DNA of 29,044 bases, from assembly GCA_023421735.1 (NCBI GenBank), contig JAEZSP010000075.1:1-29044 (forward strand), written 5' to 3'. The position numbers and the translations under genes were made by a program. Source of the DNA: Bacillota bacterium (GTDB lineage Bacteria; Bacillota_A; Clostridia; Christensenellales; Aristaeellaceae). The notes under the pieces are model-generated. The model was not told where the DNA came from. It made no database searches and worked only from the letters and a program-made list of their open reading frames with translations. Positions 5,849-13,845 of the stretch are shown here, in pieces; position 1 is the stretch's first letter, and every line of letters starts with the position of its first letter.

Positions 5849-6784
5849 ATGAAGCATCGTCTTGCGGCGCTCCTGCTCATCCTTACGCTGCTCCTTTCGA
5901 GCTGTGCGCCCATCGTCCAACGGGTCGAGGCGGATAAGCAGGTCTACGCGAGCTTTTATCCAATCTACGCTTTGAGCGGCCTGGTGCTTGGGGATGTCCC
6001 CGGCATCAGGCTCAATTGCGTTGCTCAACCGCAGGATGGGTGCCTGCGGGACTATTCTCTTTCGGACTGGGATCTCTACACGCTGGCGTACAATGCAGAT
6101 GCGGTCATTATCGGCGGGCGCGGGTTGGAGGACTTCGAGAGCATGCTCTATTCGCTGGGATCGACCGGCCCGGCACTCGTTCTATCGATGGCTGAATTAG
6201 ATCTCTACAATCAAACGGACACGACCGAAGTGACCGAGGACTCGGGACACCTGGTTGGCGCAAATCCGCACCTTTATATGGCAGTTCAGGGCGCGCAGGA
6301 AATTGCCGCGAACATTGCGGAGGCAATGGCAACGCTGTATCCAGACCTTGCAAACGAGATTGAGGCGGGCAATGCGCGCACGCAGGAAAAACTTTCTGCG
6401 CTCTACGACAAGACGCAGGCAATTTGTGCGGGCGTGCGGGGCGAAAAGGTCATTTTGATGAACGAGGCGCTCATATACCCGGCCAAAGAGTACGGGCTCG
6501 ACGTCGCATACTGGTACGACCGGGAAAGCGCGACGACCCTGTACGGCGACTCTTTGACGAACTTGCTGGATGAACTCGGGAAGACGGATGCGCATGTGAT
6601 CCTGATTGAAAAGCAGGCGCCGACGGAATTGACGGACGCGCTCGAGGCGGCGGGCTACACGGTGGCGCTGATCGACGTGATGTCCTCCTATGCGCTGGAC
6701 GCCGGATATGACGGATATATCGACGTGCAAACCGCGAACGCACAGGCCATCGCGGATGCCTATGAGCGGGAGGGAATGAATTGA
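5849..6784 (+). CDS. Metal ABC transporter substrate-binding lipoprotein (ZnuA-like)
   Basis: A 311-residue lipoprotein: the signal sequence ends in LLSSC (Cys19). The mature part fits the cluster A-I metal-binding family: YASFYPIYALSGLVLGDVPG at the start, a QPQDGCLRDYSLSDWDL segment, the NPHLYM motif carrying a ligand His, a long linking helix, and C-terminal lobes with LIEKQAPTELTDALE. In classical ZnuA the first metal His lies in an H-x-Y-x-P segment; here it is replaced by GCLRDYSLSDWD, so the ligand set may differ. GGAGG precedes the ATG. No permease or ATPase lies nearby, so it would need a transporter encoded elsewhere. Its stop overlaps the rnhA start by four bases. Confidence 0.85.
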   Translation: MKHRLAALLLILTLLLSSCAPIVQRVEADKQVYASFYPIYALSGLVLGDVPGIRLNCVAQPQDGCLRDYSLSDWDLYTLAYNADAVIIGGRGLEDFESMLYSLGSTGPALVLSMAELDLYNQTDTTEVTEDSGHLVGANPHLYMAVQGAQEIAANIAEAMATLYPDLANEIEAGNARTQEKLSALYDKTQAICAGVRGEKVILMNEALIYPAKEYGLDVAYWYDRESATTLYGDSLTNLLDELGKTDAHVILIEKQAPTELTDALEAAGYTVALIDVMSSYALDAGYDGYIDVQTANAQAIADAYEREGMN

Positions 6785-7233
6785 GCGAATGCAAAAGGGT
6801 GACAATCTACACCGACGGCGCGTGCTCGGGAAACCCCGGACCGGGCGGCTGGGCGGCGATCCTTACATATGGCGATCTGGAGCGCGAGATTTCCGGGTAC
6901 GAGGCACACACTACGAACAACCGCATGGAATTGACCGGGCCCATCGAGGCGCTTTCGCGGCTCAAGGAGCAATGTGATGTCGTGGTATATTCCGACAGCT
7001 CGTACCTCATCAATGCGTTTACGAAGGGCTGGCTCACAAGCTGGCAGAAAAACAACTGGCTCAAAAGCGACAAAAAGCCGGTTGAAAATAAGGATCTATG
7101 GCTGAAATTGCTTGCGCTGTGCGAAAAGCACACGGTCAAGTGGGTAAAGGTGCGCGGTCACGCGAACAATGCGGGCAACAACCGTTGCGATCAACTGGCG
7201 CGTGAGGCGATCCGCGCGCGTCGGGACAGTTGA
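6781..7233 (+). CDS. rnhA: Ribonuclease HI
   Basis: A 150-residue enzyme that cuts RNA in RNA-DNA hybrids. The active site is complete: Asp12 in YTDGACSGNPGPGGW, Glu50 in NNRMEL, Asp72 in VYSDSSY, His127 in RGHANN and Asp137. The basic helix region WLTSWQKNNWLKSDKKP is also present. It starts with TTG that overlaps the previous gene's stop (TTGA, 6781-6784), with GGGAGGGA upstream, so it is probably translationally coupled to the ZnuA-like lipoprotein. The two genes have no obvious functional link. Confidence 0.95.
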   Translation: MSECKRVTIYTDGACSGNPGPGGWAAILTYGDLEREISGYEAHTTNNRMELTGPIEALSRLKEQCDVVVYSDSSYLINAFTKGWLTSWQKNNWLKSDKKPVENKDLWLKLLALCEKHTVKWVKVRGHANNAGNNRCDQLAREAIRARRDS

Positions 7234-7266
7234 TGCAAGAATTGCAAAAATTGCGAAAACGAAAAG

Positions 7267-7292
7267 GGAGGGCGCTTTGCCCTCCGGGTTGT
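7267..7292. terminator. Terminator between rnhA and hsp20
   Basis: GGAGGGC (7267-7273) pairs with GCCCTCC (7279-7285). It is followed by GGGTTGTTTATTT on the plus strand and CCCTTTTCGTTTTC on the minus strand, serving both convergent genes. Confidence 0.8.
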
Positions 7293-7730
7293 TTATTTGA
7301 GCTCGATGCGGCGCGGTGTGCGGCGTACCTCTTCGCGCTTCGGCATGGTGAGTTTTAAGACGCCGTCGCTGTAATCGGCGGTGATCTGGTCGTCAACGAC
7401 ATTATCGAGCGAGAACGAGCGCTGAACCCGACCGGCACGGCGTTCGCTGACGAGATAATCGCCGTTCTTGTTTTCCTTGTCGGCGTTGTTCCACTCTGCG
7501 GAGATGGTCAAAACGCCGTCGTCGATGTCGATTTTGATGTTTTCACGTTTGGCACCGGGAAGATCCGCTTCCATGACATAGCTGTCTCCGTCGTCCTTCA
7601 CGTCCACGCGGAACGCTGTCGGCAATTCTCCGCCACCGAAAAAGAAGGGGCGAAAAAAATCATCATGGAAGACGGAAAGCGGATTCTCCGTCCGGCCGGA
7701 CCGATAGCGGTAGGGTATGAGACTTGACAT
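7293..7730 (-). CDS. Hsp20/alpha-crystallin family small heat shock protein
   Basis: A 145-residue holdase chaperone that binds unfolding proteins without ATP. A short N-terminal arm with the typical FHDDFFRPFFFG segment leads into the alpha-crystallin domain (about residues 40-135), containing AFRVDVKDDGDSYVMEADLPG, IDDGVLTISAEW and the signature SDGVLKLTMPK. The C-terminus ends in RRIELK, an I-x-L tail like the I-x-I motif used in oligomer assembly. The start at 7730 is set by GGAGG (7738-7742) seven bases upstream. A small hairpin (GGGC-GAA-GCCC, 7760-7770) sits in its leader. No CIRCE element is seen near it. Confidence 0.93.
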   Translation of the reverse strand: MSSLIPYRYRSGRTENPLSVFHDDFFRPFFFGGGELPTAFRVDVKDDGDSYVMEADLPGAKRENIKIDIDDGVLTISAEWNNADKENKNGDYLVSERRAGRVQRSFSLDNVVDDQITADYSDGVLKLTMPKREEVRRTPRRIELK

Positions 7731-7827
7731 ATGTTTTCCTCCTTTTTTGAGCGCGCAACGGGCTTCGCCCAACCGCTAGTGTACCCCTCAATGCGACCTG
7801 ATACGCTGGAAATGGAGAGTGATTCAA

Positions 7828-9024
7828 ATGACGCAACGGCTCTATTATGAAAACTGTGATCTGCGTGCTTTCGACGCGCAGGTGTGTGCGTGCGAAAAAA
7901 CCGATGCGGGATTCAAGGTGCGACTCGATCAAACGGCATTTTATCCGACTTCCGGCGGTCAGCCGTTTGACACGGGGACGATCGGCGGCGCGCATGTGAC
8001 AGATGTTTTTGCGGACGAAGCGGGCGAAGTCTGGCACGTGGTAGATTTGCCGCTCGATGTTGGCGCGAAGGTACATGGGGAGATCGATTGGGCGCGCAGA
8101 TTTGATCACATGCAGCAGCATGCGGGCGAGCACCTGCTTGCGAACGCCGCTTTCCGTTTGCTTGGTGGGCATACCATCGGGTTACACCTCGGCGCGGAGG
8201 TTTCGACCATTGACATGACGCTTCCGGAGGGAAAGACGCATGCGACGGACGAAGAGATTCGGGCACTCGAGGATGATGTAAACACTTGGATTCAGATGGA
8301 TGTGCCGATCCGCTGCTGGTTCCCGCAGCCGGATGAATTAAAGGCGCTTCCGCTGCGCAAACCGCCGGCGGTTGACGAGCATATCCGCATTGTGCAGATC
8401 GGGACGCACGAATACTGCGCATGCGGGGGAACGCACCCTGCGCGTGCGGGGCAGATCGGACTTTTGAAGATCGTGGATGCGCGCCCGAGCCGAGGCAAGC
8501 TGCGCATCGCGTTCGTCTGCGGGGAACGGGCATATGAAACTTTGCGCACGCACTATGATCTGGCGAAAACGAGCGCGGGAATTTTATCGACTTCGGTCGA
8601 AAATTTACCGAACATGGTCGGTTCAATGTTGGAGCAGCTCAAAGAAGCCCAGCGCGGACGCGCAGAAGCGGAAAAGAAAGTGCTTCTGGCAGAGATTCCC
8701 GCCATGCGTGCGCGCGCGATAAAATCCGCAAGTGGTTACGCCGTGATTGCGGAGCGAATCGACGGGGATGCGGCGATGGCGCGGGAGATTGCATCTGCGC
8801 TTGTGGAAGAAAGCGGCGCGATTGTGCTCATCGGTGCCCCAAACGGGGATGCATCTGTGTACATCGCATGCAGATCGGAAGATGTGGAGGTGAACATGGG
8901 GGCGATCCTTTCGCAGGCGGCGAAGGAAACGGGCGGAAAGGGCGGCGGGAGACCCGCATTTGCACAGGGCGGCGGGCCTGCCCAAATGCTTGATGTCATG
9001 CGGGAGGCGGCTGTTGGGCATTAA
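7828..9024 (+). CDS. Alanyl-tRNA editing protein (AlaX-L type)
   Basis: A 398-residue protein with the AlaRS editing and DHHA1 domains but no catalytic synthetase core. It hydrolyses mischarged Ser- or Gly-tRNA(Ala) in trans. Residues 1-80 match the AlaRS second additional domain (FYPTSGGQPFDTG). The zinc-binding editing site is complete: HMQQHAGEHLLANA and later CACGGTH. A coiled segment (about residues 255-300) leads to the DHHA1 domain ending in GGKGGGRPAFAQGGG. The start at 7828 is preceded by GGAGAG; an upstream GTG at 7819 overlaps that site. It is divergent from hsp20; both limit protein damage, though co-regulation is not evident. Confidence 0.92.
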   Translation: MTQRLYYENCDLRAFDAQVCACEKTDAGFKVRLDQTAFYPTSGGQPFDTGTIGGAHVTDVFADEAGEVWHVVDLPLDVGAKVHGEIDWARRFDHMQQHAGEHLLANAAFRLLGGHTIGLHLGAEVSTIDMTLPEGKTHATDEEIRALEDDVNTWIQMDVPIRCWFPQPDELKALPLRKPPAVDEHIRIVQIGTHEYCACGGTHPARAGQIGLLKIVDARPSRGKLRIAFVCGERAYETLRTHYDLAKTSAGILSTSVENLPNMVGSMLEQLKEAQRGRAEAEKKVLLAEIPAMRARAIKSASGYAVIAERIDGDAAMAREIASALVEESGAIVLIGAPNGDASVYIACRSEDVEVNMGAILSQAAKETGGKGGGRPAFAQGGGPAQMLDVMREAAVGH

Positions 9025-9098
9025 GTTGTCCGGAGATGAATCAGGGAGATGCATACGCCCATATCTTCAGAAATCTGCGCCTAATCTCTACACAACAC

Positions 9099-9115
9099 AT
9101 TCCGCCTAACGGAAT
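9099..9115. promoter_or_regulatory. Inverted repeat upstream of the MATE gene
   Basis: ATTCCG-CCTAA-CGGAAT, perfect 6-base arms. It lies 55 bases before the MATE start, in a 146-base gap with no clear consensus promoter. It is an operator candidate only. Confidence 0.4.
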
Positions 9116-9170
9116 TAACCAGGATCAGATATTGTTATTAGCGGACGAAATGTTCGGAGGCTACATATAA

Positions 9171-10616
9171 ATGGATCTCATCTCGCGTTATTTCGACGTT
9201 AGGCGGATGCTGCCGGGCGGCGTTGCCGCTGAGGAAGTGCCCGCACAAAAGTCGATGTACCAAGAGTATTTCAGGCTCGCAATTCCATCCGTTTTGGAAA
9301 TGGTGCTCTTGAGCCTGATTGGCATGGCGGATACGATCATGGTGAGCGGACTTGGCACAGATCAGGTCGCCGCGGTCGGATTGGTCGGTCAGCCGCGCAT
9401 GCTGTTGCTCGCCATTTTCTTTGCACTCAACGTCGGCATAACGGCGGTCGTTGCGCGGCGCAAGGGAGAGGGGAGACGCCAGGAAGCGAACACGGTGGTT
9501 CGCAATGCGATTCTGCTGATATTAGGCCTCGCCCTGGTCATGATGGCATTCATGCTGCCGTTTGCGCGCAAACTGATGGAATTTGCGGGTGCGGATCCAA
9601 ACGTTACGCTAAACGATGCCACGACTTATTTCATGATTGTCGGTGCCGCACTGCCGTTCAACGCACTCTCGATGGGCATCTGCGCAGCGCAGCGTGGCAT
9701 CGGGAACACGAAGCTGACGATGTACGTGAACATCATATCAAACCTTGTGAACGTGCTGTTCAACTGGCTGTTGATTTACGGCGTCGGACCATTCCCGATG
9801 TTGGGCGTTGCGGGTGCCGCGCTGGCGACTGCGCTTGGCATGTTTGTCGGCTTTGTTTTGAGCTTTTTATCGCTCGTGCGAACCGGACGGGGCGATCCGT
9901 TTTTGCAGATCGAACGGCAGGATAGCTGGCGCATTCAAAAAAAGAGTGTACAGGACGTCATGCGGGTATCGTCCGGCGCCATGGTCGAACAGCTCGCCAT
10001 GCGATTCGGCTTTTTTACATATGCAAAGATCGTCGCTTCGCTTGGAACGGATGCGACCGCGGCGCACTTTATCGCAATGCAATTTTTGAACATCTCTTTC
10101 TGTTTTGCGGACGGATTGGGCGTGGCGGGCACGTCTCTGGTTGGGCAAATGCTCGGCCGCGGGCGGAAGGATCTTTCACACATATACGGGACCATTGCGC
10201 AGCGCATCGCAATCTTGGTGGCAATCACGATTGCGGTTGTCTGCATCGTATTGCGGGAACCGTTGGTCGATCTGTTCATCCGGGAAGACAGCGGAGAAAA
10301 CGTCAGGCGGCTCACTGAAATGCTGATGATTGTGGTGGGTGTGTTCCAGCCGTTCCAGATGCTGGCGGTCGTCGTCTCCGGCGCGCTCAGAGGCGCGGGC
10401 GACGTGAAATACACCGCGATGGTCATGCTCATCACCGTCTCCGTCATGCGGCCTGCGCTCGCGTTCATTGCGACATATGTGCTCGGCAAGGCGTTCGGAT
10501 GGGGGGACACGGCGGTGGTCGGCGCGTGGTGCGCGGCGCTCATCGACATGATCACGCGCATGACGCTGATGCTCAAACGATATCGTGGGGGGAAATGGAG
10601 TGAAATTCGAGTTTAA
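9171..10616 (+). CDS. MATE family efflux transporter
   Basis: A 481-residue inner-membrane protein with about twelve hydrophobic segments in two homologous halves, the layout of multidrug and toxic compound extrusion transporters, which export cationic compounds using Na+ or H+. Family features are visible: RLAIPSVLEMVLLSLIGMAD at the first helix, GLVGQPRMLLLAIFFALNVG, the GAALPFNALSMGICAAQRG segment and, in the second half, FADGLGVAGTSLVGQMLGRG and VVSGALRGAGDVKYT. The ATG follows GGAGG at ten bases. A preceding 40-residue cytosolic N-terminus is normal for the NorM/DinF-like group. The stop overlaps the HAD gene. Substrate unknown. Confidence 0.93.
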   Translation: MDLISRYFDVRRMLPGGVAAEEVPAQKSMYQEYFRLAIPSVLEMVLLSLIGMADTIMVSGLGTDQVAAVGLVGQPRMLLLAIFFALNVGITAVVARRKGEGRRQEANTVVRNAILLILGLALVMMAFMLPFARKLMEFAGADPNVTLNDATTYFMIVGAALPFNALSMGICAAQRGIGNTKLTMYVNIISNLVNVLFNWLLIYGVGPFPMLGVAGAALATALGMFVGFVLSFLSLVRTGRGDPFLQIERQDSWRIQKKSVQDVMRVSSGAMVEQLAMRFGFFTYAKIVASLGTDATAAHFIAMQFLNISFCFADGLGVAGTSLVGQMLGRGRKDLSHIYGTIAQRIAILVAITIAVVCIVLREPLVDLFIREDSGENVRRLTEMLMIVVGVFQPFQMLAVVVSGALRGAGDVKYTAMVMLITVSVMRPALAFIATYVLGKAFGWGDTAVVGAWCAALIDMITRMTLMLKRYRGGKWSEIRV

Positions 10617-11253
10617 AGGCGCGATCTTCGACATGGACGGTACGCTGCTCGATTCGATGCGCTACTGGCGGCTCGGCGCGATCGAATATCTATTGGCGCA
10701 TCAGCTTCCCGTGCCGGAAGAGATCTACCCGACGCTCTTTTACAAATCGACGATGCGTCACCTGAAGCAGGCGCTGGAAGGGATGGGGCTTCCGTTTGAC
10801 GGCGCGACGATTTGGCAGGAGGTGTGCGGGCGCATGCGCAAGCACTACCTGGAGGACATCGGCCCGAAACCGTTTGTGCGTGAATATTTGGAGATGCTGC
10901 GGGAGAAGGGCGTGCGGATGTGCGTCGCAACCGCATCGCCGAAGGATTATGCCTGTGCTGCGCTCGCACGGCACGGCCTGCATGGCTATTTTGAGTTCAT
11001 TACCGACGAAAACGGGATGGGCACGACGAAAAAGGACGAAGCGTTCTTTCACAGGCTGGCAAGCAGGCTGGGCGTGCCGATGGCGGACTGCGTGATGTTC
11101 GAGGACGCGCTTTATTCGATTAGGACCGCAAAGAACGCAGGCATCCGCGTGTGTGCGATTGAGGACGAGAGCATGCGACTGGATCGTGAGGAGATTGTGG
11201 GTTTGGCAGATCGTTATATGAGCGGGTACGCGCAGCTCCTCGCAGACGTGTAA
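10600..11253 (+). CDS. HAD-family phosphatase (beta-phosphoglucomutase-like subclass)
   Basis: A 217-residue hydrolase of the haloacid dehalogenase superfamily. Motif I FDMDGTLLDSM carries the nucleophile Asp, the helical cap (about residues 18-90) is of the PGMB type, motif II is VATASPK, and the late motif VMFEDALYSIRTA gives the Mg2+-binding Asp. The GTG at 10600 was chosen because GGGGGGA precedes it; another GTG at 10585 lies upstream without such a site. It overlaps the MATE gene by 17 bases, so the two are co-transcribed and probably coupled. The substrate cannot be deduced; relatives act on sugar phosphates or nucleotides. Confidence 0.9.
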   Translation: MKFEFKGAIFDMDGTLLDSMRYWRLGAIEYLLAHQLPVPEEIYPTLFYKSTMRHLKQALEGMGLPFDGATIWQEVCGRMRKHYLEDIGPKPFVREYLEMLREKGVRMCVATASPKDYACAALARHGLHGYFEFITDENGMGTTKKDEAFFHRLASRLGVPMADCVMFEDALYSIRTAKNAGIRVCAIEDESMRLDREEIVGLADRYMSGYAQLLADV

Positions 11254-11260
11254 AAAATAG

Positions 11261-11304
11261 ACCGGCGGTTTGCTCCCGACTTGGGAAGCAAGCACCGGTT
11301 TTTG
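11261..11304. terminator. Terminator between the HAD gene and the frameshifted gene
   Basis: Outer arms ACCGG (11261-11265) and CCGGT (11295-11299), plus an inner stem TTGCTCCC/GGGAAGCAA with one bulge, followed by TTTTTG. In the minus direction the same stem is followed by CTATTTTTT, so it can serve both convergent transcripts. Confidence 0.85.
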
Positions 11305-11316
11305 TGATGGCGGCGA

Positions 11317-11707
11317 TCAGGACGTGCGGATATGACCGTTTTGCCTAATCATGATTCCAGAAAGGCAATCCCTTGTGAGAAAAACGACGAATTCGTCCGC
11401 ACTCAGCCCTTTTTTGGCAAAGCATTTTAAAGGATTGATAGACGCAAATTTGGATGCCATTGTCGAGTCTGACATAAAAATCGACATCGGGATAAGGGGA
11501 CGATCCCTCATCGAAAGTGCCGTTGAAACACGCCATTGGAACAGTCGTCGATGTATCTAAGCCGATGATGTTGCCAAGAAGATCCGGCGACAGCCGCGCA
11601 TTGCCCGATACGAATTCTAGGTAGGGGAAGAATAGCCGCACGATCCTTTCGTGGCCTGCGTTTTTGATCTTCACATCGCGAAACGCGATGAATTCATCAA
11701 ACGTCAT
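11317..11707 (-). pseudogene. Frameshifted small gene downstream of lexA, unknown function
   Basis: From ATG 11707 one frame encodes a protein-like sequence (MTFDEFIAFRDVKIKNAG ... DVDFYVRLDNGIQICVYQSFK) but then runs into an implausible basic tail ending at 11345. The neighbouring frame gives a more natural ending (GLSADEFVVFLTRDCLSG ... QNGHIRTS) with its stop at 11317. The two frames join at a run of six A (CAAAAAAGGG on the minus strand, near 11433-11438); removing one A would give one protein of about 129 residues. It is either a sequencing error, a real mutation or a programmed shift. No family is recognised. The start is 20 bases behind the lexA stop, with AGAGG rather far upstream, so it is probably in the lexA transcript. 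The region is more AT-rich than its neighbours. Confidence 0.5.
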
Positions 11708-11727
11708 AGCTGTTTATTGGGATGCCT

Positions 11728-12324
11728 CTAAAACTGCCGAAACAGGGCGACCAATCTGCCCAGCACCTGAGGCGGTTCCTCCAGAATGATCGGCTCCATG
11801 CTGCGGTTTTCCGGCTGAAGACGAACGAAGTCCTCCTCAAAGAAGATGCGTTTGACGGTGGCTTCTTCTTCAATGAGTGCGACCACGATGTCGCCGTTTT
11901 CCGCGTCGTCCTGTCTGCGCAAGAGGATGATGTCGCCGTCGAGGATGCCGGCCTCGATCATGCTTTCGCCCTGCACGCGAAGCGCGAACATTTCGTCGTG
12001 ACCGAGCAGGTATTGGGGCATGACGAGGTAGTCCTCGATATTCTCGGTTGCAAGGATTGGGAGACCCGCCGTGACGCGTCCGAGCAGAGGGATGGAGCGC
12101 CCGCGCGACAGGGGATTATCCAGCACCTCGAGCGCGCGCGGCTTTGTGGAATCGCGGCGGATGAGGCCCTTTTTTTCAAGCTGTGTCAGGTGTGCATGCA
12201 CCGACGAGGTGGATTTCAGACCTACGGCGGCGCAGATTTCGCGCACAGAGGGGGGATAGCCCTTTTGCTCGATCTCCTGGCGAATATAATTGAGGATCAT
12301 CGTTTGTTTATCACTGGTTCTCAT
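11728..12324 (-). CDS. lexA: LexA repressor
   Basis: The 198-residue SOS repressor. An N-terminal winged helix ([21 protein letters not shown], the recognition region) binds SOS boxes. The C-terminal S24 peptidase-like domain has the self-cleavage bond Ala86-Gly87 in GRVTAGLPI, the nucleophile Ser121 in [13 protein letters not shown] and the general base Lys158 in ATVKRIF. RecA filaments on damaged DNA trigger cleavage. The start at 12324 has GGGAG upstream. Its promoter overlaps a LexA box, so it is autoregulated. The next gene downstream is the frameshifted small gene; the Cys-rich gene and recombinase diverge from it. Confidence 0.97.
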   Translation of the reverse strand: MRTSDKQTMILNYIRQEIEQKGYPPSVREICAAVGLKSTSSVHAHLTQLEKKGLIRRDSTKPRALEVLDNPLSRGRSIPLLGRVTAGLPILATENIEDYLVMPQYLLGHDEMFALRVQGESMIEAGILDGDIILLRRQDDAENGDIVVALIEEEATVKRIFFEEDFVRLQPENRSMEPIILEEPPQVLGRLVALFRQF

Positions 12325-12356
12325 AACTTGACTCCCGCGATCATTTATTTGTCCAT

Positions 12357-12385
12357 ATTATATCACATTCGAATAAGGATTGCAA
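12357..12385 (-). promoter_or_regulatory. lexA promoter
   Basis: On the minus strand, TTGCAA (12380-12385), 17 bases and a perfect TATAAT (12357-12362). The -35 box overlaps the LexA operator. Confidence 0.85.
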
Positions 12386-12396
12386 ACGTTTGTTCG
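12383..12396 (-). promoter_or_regulatory. LexA operator (SOS box)
   Basis: CGAACAAACGTTTG on the minus strand matches the Firmicutes SOS box CGAACRNRYGTTYC in all but the last base. It covers the lexA -35 box and ends 12 bases before the -35 of the divergent promoter, so repression of both directions is possible. Confidence 0.85.
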
Positions 12397-12408
12397 AATT
12401 TTATCGGC

Positions 12409-12437
12409 TTGCAAAGCACATAAATATCAGATATAAT
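12409..12437 (+). promoter_or_regulatory. Promoter of the Cys-rich gene
   Basis: TTGCAA (12409-12414), 17 bases and TATAAT (12432-12437), the same core as the lexA promoter on the other strand. Confidence 0.8.
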
Positions 12438-12462
12438 AGAGGGGCACCGGAGGTTGATTAAA

Positions 12463-12651
12463 ATGGAAGAAAAGCGATGCCTGCTTGACGAGGAAAAAGT
12501 GTGCAACGAATGCGGAGAGTGTGCGCGTTGCGACCTGGATCCGAATAAGCAGTGCGACAATTGCATGAAATGTGTGCGCCCGAGCGCGGACTATACCGCG
12601 ATTGAAGTGGACGAGGTTTACGAATCGGAGGACATTCCCGAAGAAGAGTAG
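12463..12651 (+). CDS. Small cysteine-rich, acidic protein
   Basis: A 62-residue protein with eight cysteines in its first 37 residues: Cys6, then C-x2-C-x2-C-x2-C (14, 17, 20, 23) and C-x2-C-x2-C (31, 34, 37) around a DLDPNKQ linker. The rest is acidic and ends in EEE. The spacing suggests metal or Fe-S binding, like a minimal ferredoxin or zinc-ribbon module, but it matches no standard ferredoxin motif exactly. Similar short proteins (CDLDPNK core) occur in Clostridia to my knowledge; no function is known to me. CCGGAGG precedes the ATG at nine bases. It is divergent from lexA and followed by a weak terminator and the recombinase gene. Confidence 0.8.
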   Translation: MEEKRCLLDEEKVCNECGECARCDLDPNKQCDNCMKCVRPSADYTAIEVDEVYESEDIPEEE

Positions 12652-12652
12652 C

Positions 12653-12680
12653 GGGGCGGCTAATAATCGCCCCTGTTCTT
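12653..12680 (+). terminator. Weak terminator after the Cys-rich gene
   Basis: GGGGCG (12653-12658) pairs with CGCCCC (12668-12673), followed by TGTTCTTATT. The U tract is interrupted, so read-through into the recombinase gene is likely. Confidence 0.5.
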
Positions 12681-12734
12681 ATTGCTTAAAACTATGCGTA
12701 AAAGACAGCTTTTGCGAAAAGATAGGTGGTAAAA

Positions 12735-13838
12735 ATGCCGAAACAACTCTCCTATGCGCAGCAGCGCGCCCAACAGCTGACATTGCTCACTCGCGAGGTT
12801 CTTTCCGAGCTTCCGGACATGTGCCGGGATTTTATTCGCGCCATTGAGCCGACGACGCAGCCCCTGACCCGTTACGCATATGTGTGCGACCTGAAGCTGT
12901 TCTTTGGTTTTCTGTTTCAGGAAATTCCCGCGTTTGCGACCAAGGACGTCCACACGCTCGCCCCCACAGACATGACGCTGGTTACCGCGCGCGATGTGAG
13001 CCTTTACCTCGAGTACCTCGCCCTGTATTATGTCGAGGATAATTCGATCACGAACGGCGACGACGGACGCATGCGCAAGCTGGCTTCGTTGCGGTCATTT
13101 TATTCGTATTTATTTAAGAATCAATACATATCATCGGACGTTTCCCGACTGATCGACATGCCAAAGCGCCACGAAAAGCCGATTTTGCGGTTGGAAATTG
13201 ATGAAATCGCCAAAATGCTCGATCTGGTCGAGTCGGGAGACGGCATGAGCGGGAACCAAAGGAAATACAACGAGAACACGAAATTGCGCGATCTTGCGAT
13301 ATTGTCTCTTTTCCTCGGAACAGGAATCCGTGTGAGCGAGCTGGTGGGCATCGACATTGCGGACATCGATTTCAATCTCAACGGGTTTACGGTGACGCGC
13401 AAGGGCGGCAGCCAGGCGATTTTGTACTTTCCGGATGAAGTTTCGGCTGTTTTACGGCGATATCTTGCTGCGCGCAACGAAATAACGGCGCTGCCCGGTC
13501 ATGAAAGCGCACTGTTTCTGTCTTTGCAGCGGCGCCGCATCTCCGTGCGCGCGGTCGAGTTAATGGTGAAAAAATATGCGACGCAGACTGCGCCGCTCAA
13601 GAAAAAACTGAGTCCGCACAAGTTGCGCTCGACATTTGGCACGAACCTATATCACGAGACCGGAGACATTTACCTCGTTGCAGACGTACTTGGACACGCA
13701 GACGTCAATACCACGCGCAGACACTATGCAGCGATGCTCGACGACCGGCGGCGCATGGCCGCAAAGAGCGTGAAGCTGCGCGACGATCCGATGCCGGAAG
13801 ACGAGAAAAACGGCGAGGATACTCCACACAAATCCTGA
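12735..13838 (+). CDS. XerC/XerD-like tyrosine recombinase
   Basis: A 367-residue site-specific recombinase. The N-terminal SAM-like core-binding domain spans about residues 25-135 and the catalytic domain about 150-350. All catalytic residues are present: Arg199 (GTGIRVSEL), Lys223 (TRKGGS), His295 and Arg298 (SPHKLRSTFG), His321 (LGHADVNTT) and the nucleophile Tyr331 (RRHY). It is longer than Xer proteins (about 300) owing to an acidic tail and an insertion around SGDGMSGNQRKYN. AGGTGG precedes the ATG at 12735; the in-frame GTG at 12726 is too close to it. Stable placement beside lexA and lack of att-like repeats favour a chromosomal housekeeping role (dimer resolution or similar) over a phage integrase, but this is inference. 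Confidence 0.88.
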   Translation: MPKQLSYAQQRAQQLTLLTREVLSELPDMCRDFIRAIEPTTQPLTRYAYVCDLKLFFGFLFQEIPAFATKDVHTLAPTDMTLVTARDVSLYLEYLALYYVEDNSITNGDDGRMRKLASLRSFYSYLFKNQYISSDVSRLIDMPKRHEKPILRLEIDEIAKMLDLVESGDGMSGNQRKYNENTKLRDLAILSLFLGTGIRVSELVGIDIADIDFNLNGFTVTRKGGSQAILYFPDEVSAVLRRYLAARNEITALPGHESALFLSLQRRRISVRAVELMVKKYATQTAPLKKKLSPHKLRSTFGTNLYHETGDIYLVADVLGHADVNTTRRHYAAMLDDRRRMAAKSVKLRDDPMPEDEKNGEDTPHKS

Positions 13839-13845
13839 GTGTATT

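Noticed and set aside
7743..7800. RNA thermometer or CIRCE element before hsp20
   Set aside because: Only a short GGGC-GAA-GCCC hairpin is present, away from the ribosome site. There is no TTAGCACTC-type repeat and no pairing with the GGAGG that I can see.
9025..9170. Riboswitch or small gene before the MATE transporter
   Set aside because: I looked for guanidine-type or other known ligand-binding patterns and found only one short inverted repeat; no ribosome-site-led frame exists.
12735..13838. Phage or island integrase
   Set aside because: No adjacent tRNA, att-like repeats or phage genes; it lies among housekeeping genes, so a Xer-like chromosomal role is more likely.
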